From the NCBI RefSeq assembly GCF_900172345.1, contig NZ_FWFY01000012.1:55435-119434 (forward strand): DNA of 64,000 bases, written 5' to 3'. Shown here one piece after another: positions 1-8,064 of the stretch. The notes under the pieces are model-generated. The model saw only the letters and a list, made by a program, of their open reading frames with translations. It searched no databases and was not told the origin of the DNA. Position 1 is the stretch's first letter, and every line of letters starts with the position of its first letter. The position numbers and the translations under genes were made by a program. The DNA is from Limimaricola soesokkakensis (GTDB lineage: Bacteria; Pseudomonadota; Alphaproteobacteria; Rhodobacterales; Rhodobacteraceae).

Positions 1-123
1 TACGAGATCGACTATCGCAACATGACCCGCGAGACTTGGCGGCGTGCCCGCGCCTCCTTTGATCGCGCCTATGACGAGTTCCGCGCCACTCTGGTGGCGG
101 CGTGGGACAAGCTGGAGGACTGA
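1..123 (+). CDS. parA: ParA-family partition ATPase, C-terminal end (partial)
   Basis: An open frame enters the window at base 1 and runs 40 codons to a TGA at 121-123, with only one base before the ATG of parB. The visible residues (YEIDYRNMTRETWRRARASF and on to a charged, helical AWDKLED tail) look like the C-terminal helix of plasmid or chromid ParA/RepA ATPases, and the gene order parA-parB is the usual one. The Walker ATPase motifs would lie upstream and cannot be seen. The identity rests on position and on the adjacent parB, so the family call is good but the ParA subtype is open. Confidence 0.7.
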   Translation, partial: YEIDYRNMTRETWRRARASFDRAYDEFRATLVAAWDKLED

Positions 124-124
124 G

Positions 125-1219
125 ATGGCCAAGAAACGCAGCGTCTTCGACATCGACTTCACGCCCGACGCGCCGGAGCCGGACCGGTTCCCCGCGGGGA
201 ACCCCGCGCCGCAGCTGGAACCCGAGCCGCCACAAACGGCGCCGCGGCGCGGGCCGATGGCCTCGGCGATTACCGAGACCGCCGAGGCGGCGCGTGGCCG
301 GGCCGAAGCCGAAGCGGCGATCCGGGCTGAGAACGACCAGCTGGCGCATGAGCATGTGCGGCTCAAGAAGCTCGGTTTGATCACCGACCTGATCGCGATC
401 GATGCGGTCAGGACCTCGAAACTTGTGCGCGATCGCGCCAAGACGAAGGATCCCGAGATCGAGGAGTTGAAGCTTTCGATCCAGGATATCGGGCTTTCGA
501 ACCCCATCCGGGTCGAACAGGACGGGCAGGGCGGCTACGAGCTGATCCAGGGCTATCGCCGTCTTTCGGCGTTCCGCGAGTTGTTGGAGCAGACCGGCGA
601 CCAGCGCTATGCGAAGATCCCGGCCGCGATGGTTCCCCGCGGGGAACCGGTGCGCGATCTCTACCGGAAGATGGTCGATGAGAATCTGGTGCGAAAGGAC
701 ATCTCGTTCGGCGAGATGGCGCAGCTGGCGCTGAGCTATGCCGAGCAGACCGAGATCACACCGCATGATGCGGTGTCGGAACTCTATGCCTCGGCCCTGA
801 AACAGAAGCGCAGCTACATTCGCAGCTTCACCCGGGTGCTCGAAGGTGCCAAGGGCAACATCCGCCACCCCGAGGCAATTCCGCGCGCGCTTGGCCTCGA
901 GTTGTTCAAGATCGTCGATGCCGACCCGATGCTCGGTGACGAGATGATCGAGATGCTCGCGCGCGCGCCGGAACGTGACGCCGAGGCCGAGATCGCGGTG
1001 CTCAAGGACTTCGTGCATCGCGCCCCGAAGATCGTGAAGCCGCGCCCGAAATCGGTGTCGAAGACGATGCTCCGGCTGCCGCGCCCCGAGGGCGAGGCGA
1101 AGATCGCGGCCTCCGATGGACGGGTCGAGCTACGGCTCGCACGCGATTTCTCGGCGCTCGACCGGGCAAGGCTGCAACGCGCCTTCGAAGCCTTCTTCGA
1201 CGCGCTGGACGCCAAATGA
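125..1219 (+). CDS. parB: ParB/RepB-family centromere-binding partition protein
   Basis: 364 aa from the ATG at 125 (MAKKRSVFDIDF), one base after the parA stop; an upstream ATG in frame at 44 lies inside parA and is not used here. Residues 1-60 are a proline- and acid-rich flexible N-terminus. About 85-230 is the ParB N-terminal (CTP-binding) domain, with the GxRR box seen as GYRR at 143-146. This is followed by a helical HTH region (about 190-260) and a C-terminal dimerisation part. ParB proteins load on parS, slide as CTP-dependent clamps and are moved by ParA to segregate replicons. Two copies of the putative parS palindrome lie inside this gene and a third directly follows its stop. No repC follows, so this is not a classic contiguous repABC unit on the visible side. 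Confidence 0.88.
   Translation: MAKKRSVFDIDFTPDAPEPDRFPAGNPAPQLEPEPPQTAPRRGPMASAITETAEAARGRAEAEAAIRAENDQLAHEHVRLKKLGLITDLIAIDAVRTSKLVRDRAKTKDPEIEELKLSIQDIGLSNPIRVEQDGQGGYELIQGYRRLSAFRELLEQTGDQRYAKIPAAMVPRGEPVRDLYRKMVDENLVRKDISFGEMAQLALSYAEQTEITPHDAVSELYASALKQKRSYIRSFTRVLEGAKGNIRHPEAIPRALGLELFKIVDADPMLGDEMIEMLARAPERDAEAEIAVLKDFVHRAPKIVKPRPKSVSKTMLRLPRPEGEAKIAASDGRVELRLARDFSALDRARLQRAFEAFFDALDAK
186..203. promoter_or_regulatory. Putative parS centromere site 1 (inside parB)
   Basis: Perfect 18-bp palindrome GGTTCCCCGCGGGGAACC within the parB coding region, in the part encoding the disordered N-terminus. Its core fits the pattern GTT-N4-GC-N4-AAC described for RepABC-type parS sites. Identical copies occur at 631-648 and inside 1223-1250. 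Confidence 0.7.
631..648. promoter_or_regulatory. Putative parS centromere site 2 (inside parB)
   Basis: Second exact copy of GGTTCCCCGCGGGGAACC, 445 bp after the first and in a different part of parB. Conservation of all 18 bases in two unrelated coding contexts argues for selection on the DNA site rather than on the protein. Confidence 0.72.
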
Positions 1220-1222
1220 AAA

Positions 1223-1250
1223 AGGCCGGTTCCCCGCGGGGAACCGGCCT
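1223..1250. promoter_or_regulatory. Putative parS centromere site 3, extended palindrome after parB
   Basis: A third exact copy of the 18-mer (1228-1245) lies four bases after the parB stop region and is extended to a perfect 28-bp palindrome (1223-1250). As RNA it forms a GC-rich hairpin, so it may double as the parB transcription terminator, although no U tract follows. Confidence 0.72.
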
Positions 1251-1282
1251 GCAATTGCGAATATCCCTTCGGATATAAGGAT

Positions 1283-1639
1283 TTAACCCTCACCTTCCGG
1301 TTTAGCGCTCTTCCGGGCGCGTGGCTTTCGCGGTGTTGTCGCCTTGGGCGCGGTCTTGGTCGCCTTGGACGGGCTGGCATCAGCCGCCTTGCTCGTCGCC
1401 GGTTTGCGCGGGGCCCGGGTCTTCTTCGGTTTGGCAGAGGCCGCGTCGTCCGCGCCCGCCGCATCGGACTGGCCGGTGCCACCGGTCGTGCCGCTCGCCG
1501 ACCCTTCGCTGCGCATCTCCGCGTCGATCTCGGCCTCGGCCTCTTGCCAATGCGCGTTGTGCTGTCCCTCGGGAAAGCCGTCGCGCTCCCACATCTCGTA
1601 GGCGCGCTTGCGGATCCGCTCTTCGCGATCGTCAGCCAT
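1283..1639 (-). CDS. DUF2934 protein with lysine/alanine/proline-rich H1-like tail
   Basis: 118 aa. The start ATG at 1639 is preceded by a good ribosome site (AAAGGGAGT); an in-frame start 12 codons upstream lacks one. Residues 1-35 (MADDREERIRKRAYEMWERD, then the HW pair) match the short DUF2934 module. A low-complexity stretch rich in S, G, T and D follows, then a tail of KPKKTRAPRKPATSK-like repeats similar to eukaryotic histone H1 and bacterial H1-like proteins. DUF2934 has no established function. The tail suggests nucleic-acid binding. It is divided from parB by the extended parS palindrome and runs convergent to it. Confidence 0.75.
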   Translation of the reverse strand: MADDREERIRKRAYEMWERDGFPEGQHNAHWQEAEAEIDAEMRSEGSASGTTGGTGQSDAAGADDAASAKPKKTRAPRKPATSKAADASPSKATKTAPKATTPRKPRARKSAKPEGEG

Positions 1640-1871
1640 GTCGTTACTCCCTTTCACAGAGCCGCCTGTTCCCACCCGGTCATGCGACCCCCAACGGGGG
1701 CCTTATGATCGGACCTTATCTCTCTCGGGGGCCATGGGCCGCCCCGGCGCGCTTCGGTGCCATGACGCCTATGTCATGCCGCAGTCGCAGAATAACCGTC
1801 GCGCGATGTTCCGAAGAATGCCAGAGTCGCCTTACGTTAGGTCAGCAATGTGCGCAAGCGTACGAAGGCGA

Positions 1872-2339
1872 TCAGCCGCGACCGCGATAGCCCGGTACGC
1901 CCGCATCGGGAATCCAGACGCCCTTCGGCGGCTCCCCGGTCTGGTAGAAGACGTCGATCGGAATGCCGCCGCGCGGATACCAGTAGCCGCCCAGACGCAG
2001 CCATTTCGGAGAGAGCGTGTCGACCAGCCGCCGGCCGATCGAGACGGTACAGTCCTCGTGGAAGGCGCCGTGGTTGCGGAAGCTGGTGAGGAAAAGCTTC
2101 AGCGACTTGCTCTCCACGAGCCAGTCGCCGGGCACGTAGTCGATCACCAGATGTGCGAAATCGGGCTGGCCGGTCAGCGGGCAGAGCGAGGTGAACTCGG
2201 GCGCGGTAAAGCGCACTGCGTAATCGACGTCCGATTGCGGGTTGGGCACGCGCTCGAGCACCGCCTCCTCGGGGGATTGCGGCTGCACGGTCTGACCGCC
2301 GAGCATGGTCAGGCCGTCATAGATGGACTTGTCGGACAT
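1872..2339 (-). CDS. queF: NADPH-dependent 7-cyano-7-deazaguanine reductase
   Basis: 155 aa, the usual length of the short unimodular QueF. It reduces preQ0 to preQ1 in queuosine tRNA modification. Visible hallmarks are the nucleophile Cys53 in [13 protein letters not shown], the catalytic Asp60 and the ESKSLK motif (76-81) that belongs to the tunnelling-fold (T-fold) NADPH site. No other queuosine gene is in the window. It stands alone on the minus strand, downstream of the phosphohexomutase gene and separated from it by a hairpin. Confidence 0.95.
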   Translation of the reverse strand: MSDKSIYDGLTMLGGQTVQPQSPEEAVLERVPNPQSDVDYAVRFTAPEFTSLCPLTGQPDFAHLVIDYVPGDWLVESKSLKLFLTSFRNHGAFHEDCTVSIGRRLVDTLSPKWLRLGGYWYPRGGIPIDVFYQTGEPPKGVWIPDAGVPGYRGRG

Positions 2340-2398
2340 GGGGGAACTCCTGCTGTCTTGCCCGCACGATATGGGGGCAGGGGGGCGCTCCGCCTAAT

Positions 2399-2420
2399 GC
2401 CGGGCCATGCGCGGCCCGGC
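2399..2420 (-). terminator. GC hairpin after the phosphohexomutase gene
   Basis: GCCGGGCC (2399-2406) pairs perfectly with GGCCCGGC (2413-2420) across a 6-base loop, 20 bases past the stop of the minus-strand gene ending at 2440. There is no U tract, so intrinsic termination is only likely. Confidence 0.4.
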
Positions 2421-2439
2421 AAGTCCCCCGGAGCCGAGG

Positions 2440-3846
2440 TCAGGCGCGCGCGCCGAGCCTCTCGGCGAGGCGGGTCATGTGGGCCTCCAGAAGCGCCTGC
2501 GCCCGCTCGGCACTGTCGGCCTCGGTATAGAGCCGGCATTCGGGCGCGTTGCCCGAGGGGCGCAGATGCACCACCTCGCCATTGGCAAAGCCGACCCGCA
2601 GCCCGTCGGTCTCGTCGATTCCGGTCTCGTCGCTGCCGGTGTCGAAGAACGCGGCTCGCTCATCGGCGCTGGCGCGCAGCGCCTCGACCAGAGCCATGGA
2701 GCGATCCGACGGGATCTCCTGCACCCGGTCGGCGGCGGTAAAGCGCGGCGGCAGCTGCGCCGCCAGCTCTTCGAGACCGCATCGCTTGGCCCGCGCCGCG
2801 GCCAGAGGCGCCACGATCGGCAGCACCGCGTCGCGTGTCATCAGCGGCGCGATCGCTCCCTCGGGGCCCCGTGCCTCGAAGCCGAGCAGGAACCCGCCAT
2901 TGGCCTCGTAGCCCACCACCTGCGCGGCGGGATCCTCCGCAAGGGCCTCTTCCATTCCGGCGATCACGAAGGGCGAGCCGATCTGGCTGCGCCGCACCTC
3001 GAAACCTTCCATCGCCTCGACCAGCGTGTTCGACGAGACCGGCGTGACAACGATCCGCGCGCCCAGAAGCTGCGCAGTGAGCGGCCCTAGCACGTCACCA
3101 GGTACGAGCGCACCGCGTGCATTGGTCACCATCGGCCGGTCGGCATCGCCATCGGTCGAGACGATCGCGTCGAGCCGATGCTCGGCGGTCCAGCCAGACA
3201 GCGCCGTTCGGGTCTCGGGGTCCACGGCCTCTGTATCGACGGGGATGAAGCTGTCGGATCGGGCGATCCGCACCACCTTGCCGCCGAGCGCAGCGACGAT
3301 CTCGGCCAGGGTCTCCCGCGCGACGCTGCTGTGCTCGTAGACGCCGATCCGCAGCCCGGACAGCGCCTGCGCGCCGAAACCGTCGCGGTAACGCGCGACG
3401 TAGCGCGCGGCACAATCGGCGTCCTGCTCGAGCGCGCCCTCGGTGGCGCCGTCCGGCGCGCCGCCCTCGTTCAGCGCGGCGAGGATCGCGGCCTCGTCGG
3501 TCTTGGCGATCTCGCCGGAGGGCAGGTAGAACTTCAGCCCGTTGCGATCGGCCGGGATGTGGCTCCCGGTGACCATCACCGCCGCATGGCCGCGCGCCAT
3601 CGCTGACATCGCCAGCGCCGGTGTCGGCACCGCACCGCAATCGACCGCCAGAAGCCCCGCGCCGCGGATCGCCGCGATCACCGTGGCGGCGATGCGCGGC
3701 GAGCTGTCGCGCAGGTCGCGGCCGACATGCACCGCGCCACCATGCGGGCAGGCCGCGAGGAAGGCCCGGACATGCGCATGGACGAGGTCATCGGTGAGAT
3801 CGGTGACGAGGCCACGCAGGCCGCTGGTTCCGAATTTGGGAGGCAT
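2440..3846 (-). CDS. Phosphohexomutase (phosphomannomutase/phosphoglucomutase family)
   Basis: 468 aa from the ATG at 3846 (MPPKFGTSGLRG), which has AGGA six bases upstream; starts at 3852 and 3861 are also possible. Alpha-D-phosphohexomutase: it moves phosphate between C6 and C1 of hexose phosphates through a phosphoserine. Seen are the N-terminal FGTSGLRG, the phosphoserine loop TGSHIP (Ser95; the usual form is TASHNP), the metal-binding DGDADR (232-237), the sugar loop EANGG (314-318) and the phosphate-binding RPSGNAPE near the C-terminus. It likely supplies sugar-1-phosphate for surface polysaccharides. Substrate choice (mannose, glucose or glucosamine) cannot be read from this. Confidence 0.88.
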   Translation of the reverse strand: MPPKFGTSGLRGLVTDLTDDLVHAHVRAFLAACPHGGAVHVGRDLRDSSPRIAATVIAAIRGAGLLAVDCGAVPTPALAMSAMARGHAAVMVTGSHIPADRNGLKFYLPSGEIAKTDEAAILAALNEGGAPDGATEGALEQDADCAARYVARYRDGFGAQALSGLRIGVYEHSSVARETLAEIVAALGGKVVRIARSDSFIPVDTEAVDPETRTALSGWTAEHRLDAIVSTDGDADRPMVTNARGALVPGDVLGPLTAQLLGARIVVTPVSSNTLVEAMEGFEVRRSQIGSPFVIAGMEEALAEDPAAQVVGYEANGGFLLGFEARGPEGAIAPLMTRDAVLPIVAPLAAARAKRCGLEELAAQLPPRFTAADRVQEIPSDRSMALVEALRASADERAAFFDTGSDETGIDETDGLRVGFANGEVVHLRPSGNAPECRLYTEADSAERAQALLEAHMTRLAERLGARA

Positions 3847-3995
3847 GTCCATCCTGCTCATGCTGCGAGAAATCGCGGCGACTATGTCAGCAGGGCGGGG
3901 GGCGGACAACCTCTGGCTGTGCTTGCCAGCCAACGGGGAACGAGAAGCCGGGTCACGCGATTGGTCCGCGAAGAGCCCTTCGAAGGAGCATGACG

Positions 3996-4718
3996 ATGCA
4001 CAAAGCGACCTTCCTCGCCCTCGGTCTCATGACGGCGATGCCGACCGGCCTGGCCGCCCAGCCATCCTTCGACTGCGACGACGCGCGCACCGCCACCGAG
4101 CGGACGATCTGCGCCTCACCCGGGCTGGCCGAACTCGAACAGCGCATGGTCGGCGTCTATGGCCAGCTCGTCGACCGGATCGGCGAGGCCGAGGCACGGC
4201 GCATCGCCGATATCCAGCTCGAACGGCGACAGGCCTGCGTGGGCGACGCCGCTTGCATCGAACGCCAACTCCTGACCTCGATCGGCATCTTCAGGGCCGA
4301 AGGTCAGGCTGCCATCGCCGCCGAAGGCGGAAACGACGAGGTGCTGAACGACCTGCGCGCCGCGCTGGGTCGCGAGGACACCGCGCCAGCCGTGGCGCCG
4401 CCGGAGAACGGGCAGGACGAGGATGAGACCAGCCGCGCCGAGGAGCGGGCACGCGGCATCGCCGAGGGCTTCGCTCGGCTGCCCGAATACCGCCGCCGCA
4501 ACGTGCAAGGCCGGCTGCGCGACGCGGGGCTGCTCTCGGGGCCGGTCGACGGGGTCTGGGGGCCCGGCAGCGCGGCTGCCGTTGAGGCGGTGCTTTCGGC
4601 GGCACGCGAGAGCGGGCGCAATTTCCCGGTCCAGCGTCCGGAAGGCGCCGACGCGCTCTACCGCTTCATCGACAGCGACCCGTTCTATTACGAGTACATC
4701 CCGGTAGACGCGCGCTGA
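3996..4718 (+). CDS. Secreted LprI/DUF1311-type protein with peptidoglycan-binding-like C-terminus
   Basis: 240 aa from the ATG at 3996, seven bases after AAGGAG; an ATG two codons earlier sits too close to the same site. A signal peptide (about 1-20, MHKATFLALGLMTAMPTGLAA) is followed by an LprI-like domain with paired cysteines (FDCDD, TICAS, QACVGDAACIERQ). Around 160-200 the motif QGRLRDAGLLSGPVDGVWGP resembles the PG_binding_1 repeat (a short helix followed by DGxxGP). LprI proteins include periplasmic lysozyme inhibitors. A role at the cell wall is inferred. A second LprI gene, interrupted by a stop, lies in the urease operon at 51751-52107. Confidence 0.72.
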   Translation: MHKATFLALGLMTAMPTGLAAQPSFDCDDARTATERTICASPGLAELEQRMVGVYGQLVDRIGEAEARRIADIQLERRQACVGDAACIERQLLTSIGIFRAEGQAAIAAEGGNDEVLNDLRAALGREDTAPAVAPPENGQDEDETSRAEERARGIAEGFARLPEYRRRNVQGRLRDAGLLSGPVDGVWGPGSAAAVEAVLSAARESGRNFPVQRPEGADALYRFIDSDPFYYEYIPVDAR

Positions 4719-4795
4719 CGCGGCGGTCCGCTGGCCTTCTTCGCCCGAGCCGCTACATGAGGCCATCCGGCGGAACGAAAAGGGAATCGGCGGCG

Positions 4796-5290
4796 ATGAT
4801 GGGACGCACGCATCTGGCGCTCGGCGCGGTCGCGGGGGTGCATCTGGCCGCCGCGACGCCGCGCCTCGGCCTGCCGATCATGGCGGCGGCGCTGATCGGT
4901 GCGATCCTGCCGGATGTCGATACGCCCTATAGCAAGCTCGGTCGCAGGCTCTGGCCGTTGTCGCGGATCATCCTGATGACCTTCGGGCATCGAGGCGGCA
5001 CCCATTCGGCGGTGTTCCTGATCCTGGCGACGGCCGCGATGTGGATCGTCTCGCCGCCGGTGGGGCTGGCGTTCGGCGCGGGAATCGCGACCCATCTCGC
5101 GGCCGATGCGGTCAGCTTCGGACATGGTACCCGTTTCACCGCGCGCGGCGCCGGCGTGCCGCTGCTCTGGCCGCTCAGCGAACGCAAGGCCGGGCTGCGA
5201 TTGGTCAAGGTCAACGGACCCTTGGAGAACCTCGTGATCCTGCCTTGGGTGACCCTCTATGCCGTTCAGTTGGGCTGGCGTCTCGTCTGA
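4796..5290 (+). CDS. YdjM/DUF457-family membrane-bound putative metal-dependent hydrolase
   Basis: About 164 aa from the ATG at 4796 (MMGRTHLALG); an in-frame ATG at 4757 is less likely. Hallmarks are the N-terminal RTHLALG, then LIGAILPDVDTP, GHRGGTHS, and a later THLAADAVS, which supply the conserved His and Asp residues of this integral membrane family. Four to five hydrophobic segments are visible. The E. coli relative YdjM is SOS-induced; the biochemical activity of the family is not established. It lies between an LprI-type gene and an OPX gene on the same strand. Confidence 0.8.
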   Translation: MMGRTHLALGAVAGVHLAAATPRLGLPIMAAALIGAILPDVDTPYSKLGRRLWPLSRIILMTFGHRGGTHSAVFLILATAAMWIVSPPVGLAFGAGIATHLAADAVSFGHGTRFTARGAGVPLLWPLSERKAGLRLVKVNGPLENLVILPWVTLYAVQLGWRLV

Positions 5291-5367
5291 TGCGCGCGTG
5301 CGGTGTTTCCTTGGGCACCCTGCTGCGGTAGGTTGGCGCAAAACAAGGCAGGCAACGGATCATCGGC

Positions 5368-6489
5368 ATGGCATCAGCGCGTCTCCCCGTCCTGTTCGGG
5401 CTCGTCCTTCTGTTGGCGGCCTGCGGCTCTCTGCCGCGCGGCGCGGCGCTGCGCAGCGAGATCCTGCAGACCCAGACCCTCGGCGCGGAACAGGTGCGGG
5501 ACTTCGAGGTCGCGCCGGTGACCCGGGCCTTGCTGCCGGTCTATGCGGCCTGGCCCGGCAATGGCGGCACCGGGCATTCCTGGATCGAGCGGGTCGACCA
5601 GCCGCAGACCCGGATCATCGCGCCCGGCGACAGCCTCAGCATCACCATCTGGAGCACCGAGGAGAACGGCCTGCTGACCGCCCCGGGGCAGCGCTTCGTG
5701 TCCTTGCCCGAGCAACGCGTCGGCGCCAATGGCACGGTGTTCCTGCCCTATGTCGGCACGATCAAGGTGTCTGGCATGAGCCCCGAGACCGCGCGCGACC
5801 GGGTCGAGGCAGAATATGCCGATGTCACGCCATCGGCGCAGGTGCAGCTCGGCTTTGCCGAAGGGCGACAGAACACGGTCAGCCTCGTTGCCGGCGTGGC
5901 GCAGCCCGGCAGCTATCCGTTGCCCGACAACGACTTCACGGTGATGGGGCTGATCGCCGAGGGCGGTGGTGTCGATAAGAGCCTGCGCAACCCGCAGATC
6001 CGGCTGACCCGCGACGGCCGCATCTACGGCACCTCGGTCGAGCGGCTGCTAGGTAACCCACGTCTCGACACCACGCTGAAGGGCGGGGACAAGATCCATG
6101 TCGAGGCGGACGACCGCAAGTTCCTGTCGCTCGGCGCGGCAGGCACCGAGTCCGTGCATTACTTCACCGAGGACCGGCTCGACGCGCTCGAGGCGATGGC
6201 AATCATCGGCGGCGTCTCCGATAGCCGCGCCGACCCGGGTGGCATCCTGGTGCTGCGCCGCTACCCGGCGCAGGCCGTGACCCCCGGCGCCGGGGGACCG
6301 GATCAGAGCCGGGTCGTCTTCACCATCGATCTGACCTCTGCCGACGGGCTGTTCAGCGCGGGCGAATTCGAGATCCTGCCCGGTGACCTCGTCTATGCGA
6401 CCGAGAGCCCGGTAACCTCGGCGACGACGATCTTCGGCCTGCTCGGCACCAGCCTCGGGCTGGCGAGCCGGGTCGGCGTCAGCTTCTAA
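5368..6489 (+). CDS. Outer-membrane polysaccharide export lipoprotein (OPX/Wza-like)
   Basis: 373 aa. A lipoprotein signal with lipobox LAAC (Cys about 19) precedes a poly-export domain (about 88-165, IAPGDSLSITIWS then GTVFLPYVGTIKV) and SLBB-like repeats (about 175-300). OPX proteins form the outer-membrane exit of capsule and exopolysaccharide systems. No Wzc kinase, Wzx, Wzy or glycosyltransferase is adjacent, so it is an orphan here. The nearest polysaccharide genes are the phosphomutase at 2.4 kb and the GT2 cluster at 32-35 kb. Its TAA overlaps the stop codon of the convergent DUF2793 gene by four bases (6486-6489). Confidence 0.88.
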   Translation: MASARLPVLFGLVLLLAACGSLPRGAALRSEILQTQTLGAEQVRDFEVAPVTRALLPVYAAWPGNGGTGHSWIERVDQPQTRIIAPGDSLSITIWSTEENGLLTAPGQRFVSLPEQRVGANGTVFLPYVGTIKVSGMSPETARDRVEAEYADVTPSAQVQLGFAEGRQNTVSLVAGVAQPGSYPLPDNDFTVMGLIAEGGGVDKSLRNPQIRLTRDGRIYGTSVERLLGNPRLDTTLKGGDKIHVEADDRKFLSLGAAGTESVHYFTEDRLDALEAMAIIGGVSDSRADPGGILVLRRYPAQAVTPGAGGPDQSRVVFTIDLTSADGLFSAGEFEILPGDLVYATESPVTSATTIFGLLGTSLGLASRVGVSF

Positions 6490-7825
6490 CCGCCGGTCCA
6501 GCGACCGATCGCCAGAAGCCGCAGCCCCGCCACCTGCGCCCCGGCCGCGAAGCCGGCGGCGCCCGCGACGCGGGGCAATCGCAGCGCCGCCGAGGCGCTG
6601 CCGGTCTCCTGCATCAGCCCGCCGATATCGCCGGGGGCGAGCCCGGCATAGGCCGACTCAATCCCGGGCAGTGTCGCGCTGACCTGCGGCGTTGCGGAAA
6701 ACGGGGCGGGAAAGCTCCAGACATGCTCCAGCCGCTCGGTCGAGACCCGGGCGAAGAGCGCCTCGTCGCACCAGGCGATCTGGGTGCCGTCGGCGAACCG
6801 CAGATAGCTGCCGCCCGGCGTGGTCCCGGTCTCGAACACCGCGCCGCTCGGCAGCCCGTCGCTCAAGCCCACCGGGCCCAGCAGGTCAGCCTGCCCGATC
6901 TCCCGGCGCCAGCCCTGCCAAACCCCGCCAGCCCGGGCGCGGCCCGCCCGGTGGCGGTCTCGCACAGGCGCTGCGCCACCTCCTGCGGCCCATGCGCCGA
7001 GACCGAGAGGATGGCCGGGCCGCTGCTTTCTGCCGGCGTGGCGGGGGCCGGCAGGTCCATTGCATAGAGCCCGGAGGCAAGGGCCGCATCGGCGTCGGCC
7101 ACGCGCGGTGCCGCCGTCGCGCCGAGGCCGAAACCGCCCACGGCCACGAGCCGCCCCGGCGTCGCGTCGAGCAAATCCGACTGCACCGCCGCCCCTGAGG
7201 CGTGCCCGTCGGTCGAGGAGAGCCGCAGCGCGGTGATCCAGCCCGAACCGTCGGCGCTGGTCTTGATCGAGAAATCAGCCTCGCCGGCGAGCCCCATCTC
7301 GGCCCCGCCCGCAAAACCGGTCTGGAACAGCAGCGAGGCGGTGTCCGACGCGCCGGCACGATTGAGCTTCAGCCGGTGTCCCGCGCCATCGTGGTTGAGA
7401 AGCGTCGAAGGCGCCGAGACGCTGAGCAGATCATTCGCATCCGCTTCGGCATTGAGGCCGAGGCGTGCCGCTTCGAGCGGTCGCTCGGCCTGGCTCTCCC
7501 AGCCGGACGCGCCAAAGATCAGCTCGGTCGCCTCGGCGAGGCAATGGACGCGCCAGCCGGGCAGGGGGGTCTCGAACAACCAGGCGCCGCCATCCCAGAT
7601 CGCGATGCGGCCCGATTGCCCGGCCCAGTCGCCGGCGGCGCCATCGGCCACGACGTGGCGCGCGCCCCTCTCGGGGATGGATGGCGGCGCGCCGCGATCG
7701 CGATCCGCCACGACCGGCTGCACCAGCGCGTCGAGGCGCTGGATCGCCTCGTTATGGGTGACGTGCTTTTGCGCCTGCCCGGGCTGGATGTAGGGCAGCG
7801 ACAATATGGCCGAGATCTGGGGCAT
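6486..7825 (-). pseudogene. DUF2793 (phage-tail-like) protein gene, frameshifted
   Basis: Starts at the ATG at 7825 behind AAAGAGGA and reads MPQISAILSLPYIQPGQAQK, with the HVTHNEAIQRLD motif that marks DUF2793. About 300 codons on, near 6925-6955, the homologous sequence moves to the -1 frame, where the family's C-terminal part continues (GVWQGWRREIGQADLL, then FETGTTPGGSYLRFADGTQI) to a stop at 6486. The original frame ends at 6863. Both halves look intact, so a single indel in the GC-rich run around 6941, or a sequencing error there, explains it. DUF2793 proteins resemble tail-fibre or gene-transfer-agent-associated proteins, and no other phage gene is near. Confidence 0.75.
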
Positions 7826-8064
7826 GGCGTCCTCTTTGAGCGGGGCGTGGCATGGGCGCGAGCATAGGATCGGGGTCGCAACGTCGCGTGACCGGGGCGC
7901 GCGTTGCACACTCGCGCGCGGCCGAGGCGGAACGCCCGAATATCGGGAACGGGCAGGGCGGTGCGGGATTGTCCGGTTTCGTTTGAAACTGCTCTGCCGC
8001 GCCATGGCTTGGCGTCGCGCGGCGCCTCTCGCTAGAGTGGCCCTCGCCATAACGAGAGGACGAG

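Noticed and set aside
1688..1700. CCCCC-AAC-GGGGG as a terminator of queF
   Set aside because: The 5-bp stem is short, there is no U tract, and it lies about 170 bases past the queF stop.
6925..6960. Programmed -1 frameshift in the DUF2793 gene
   Set aside because: The run GCG-GGG-TTT-GGC does not satisfy the X-XXY-YYZ slippery rule in the zero frame, and no nearby pseudoknot is evident. A plain indel or sequence error is simpler.
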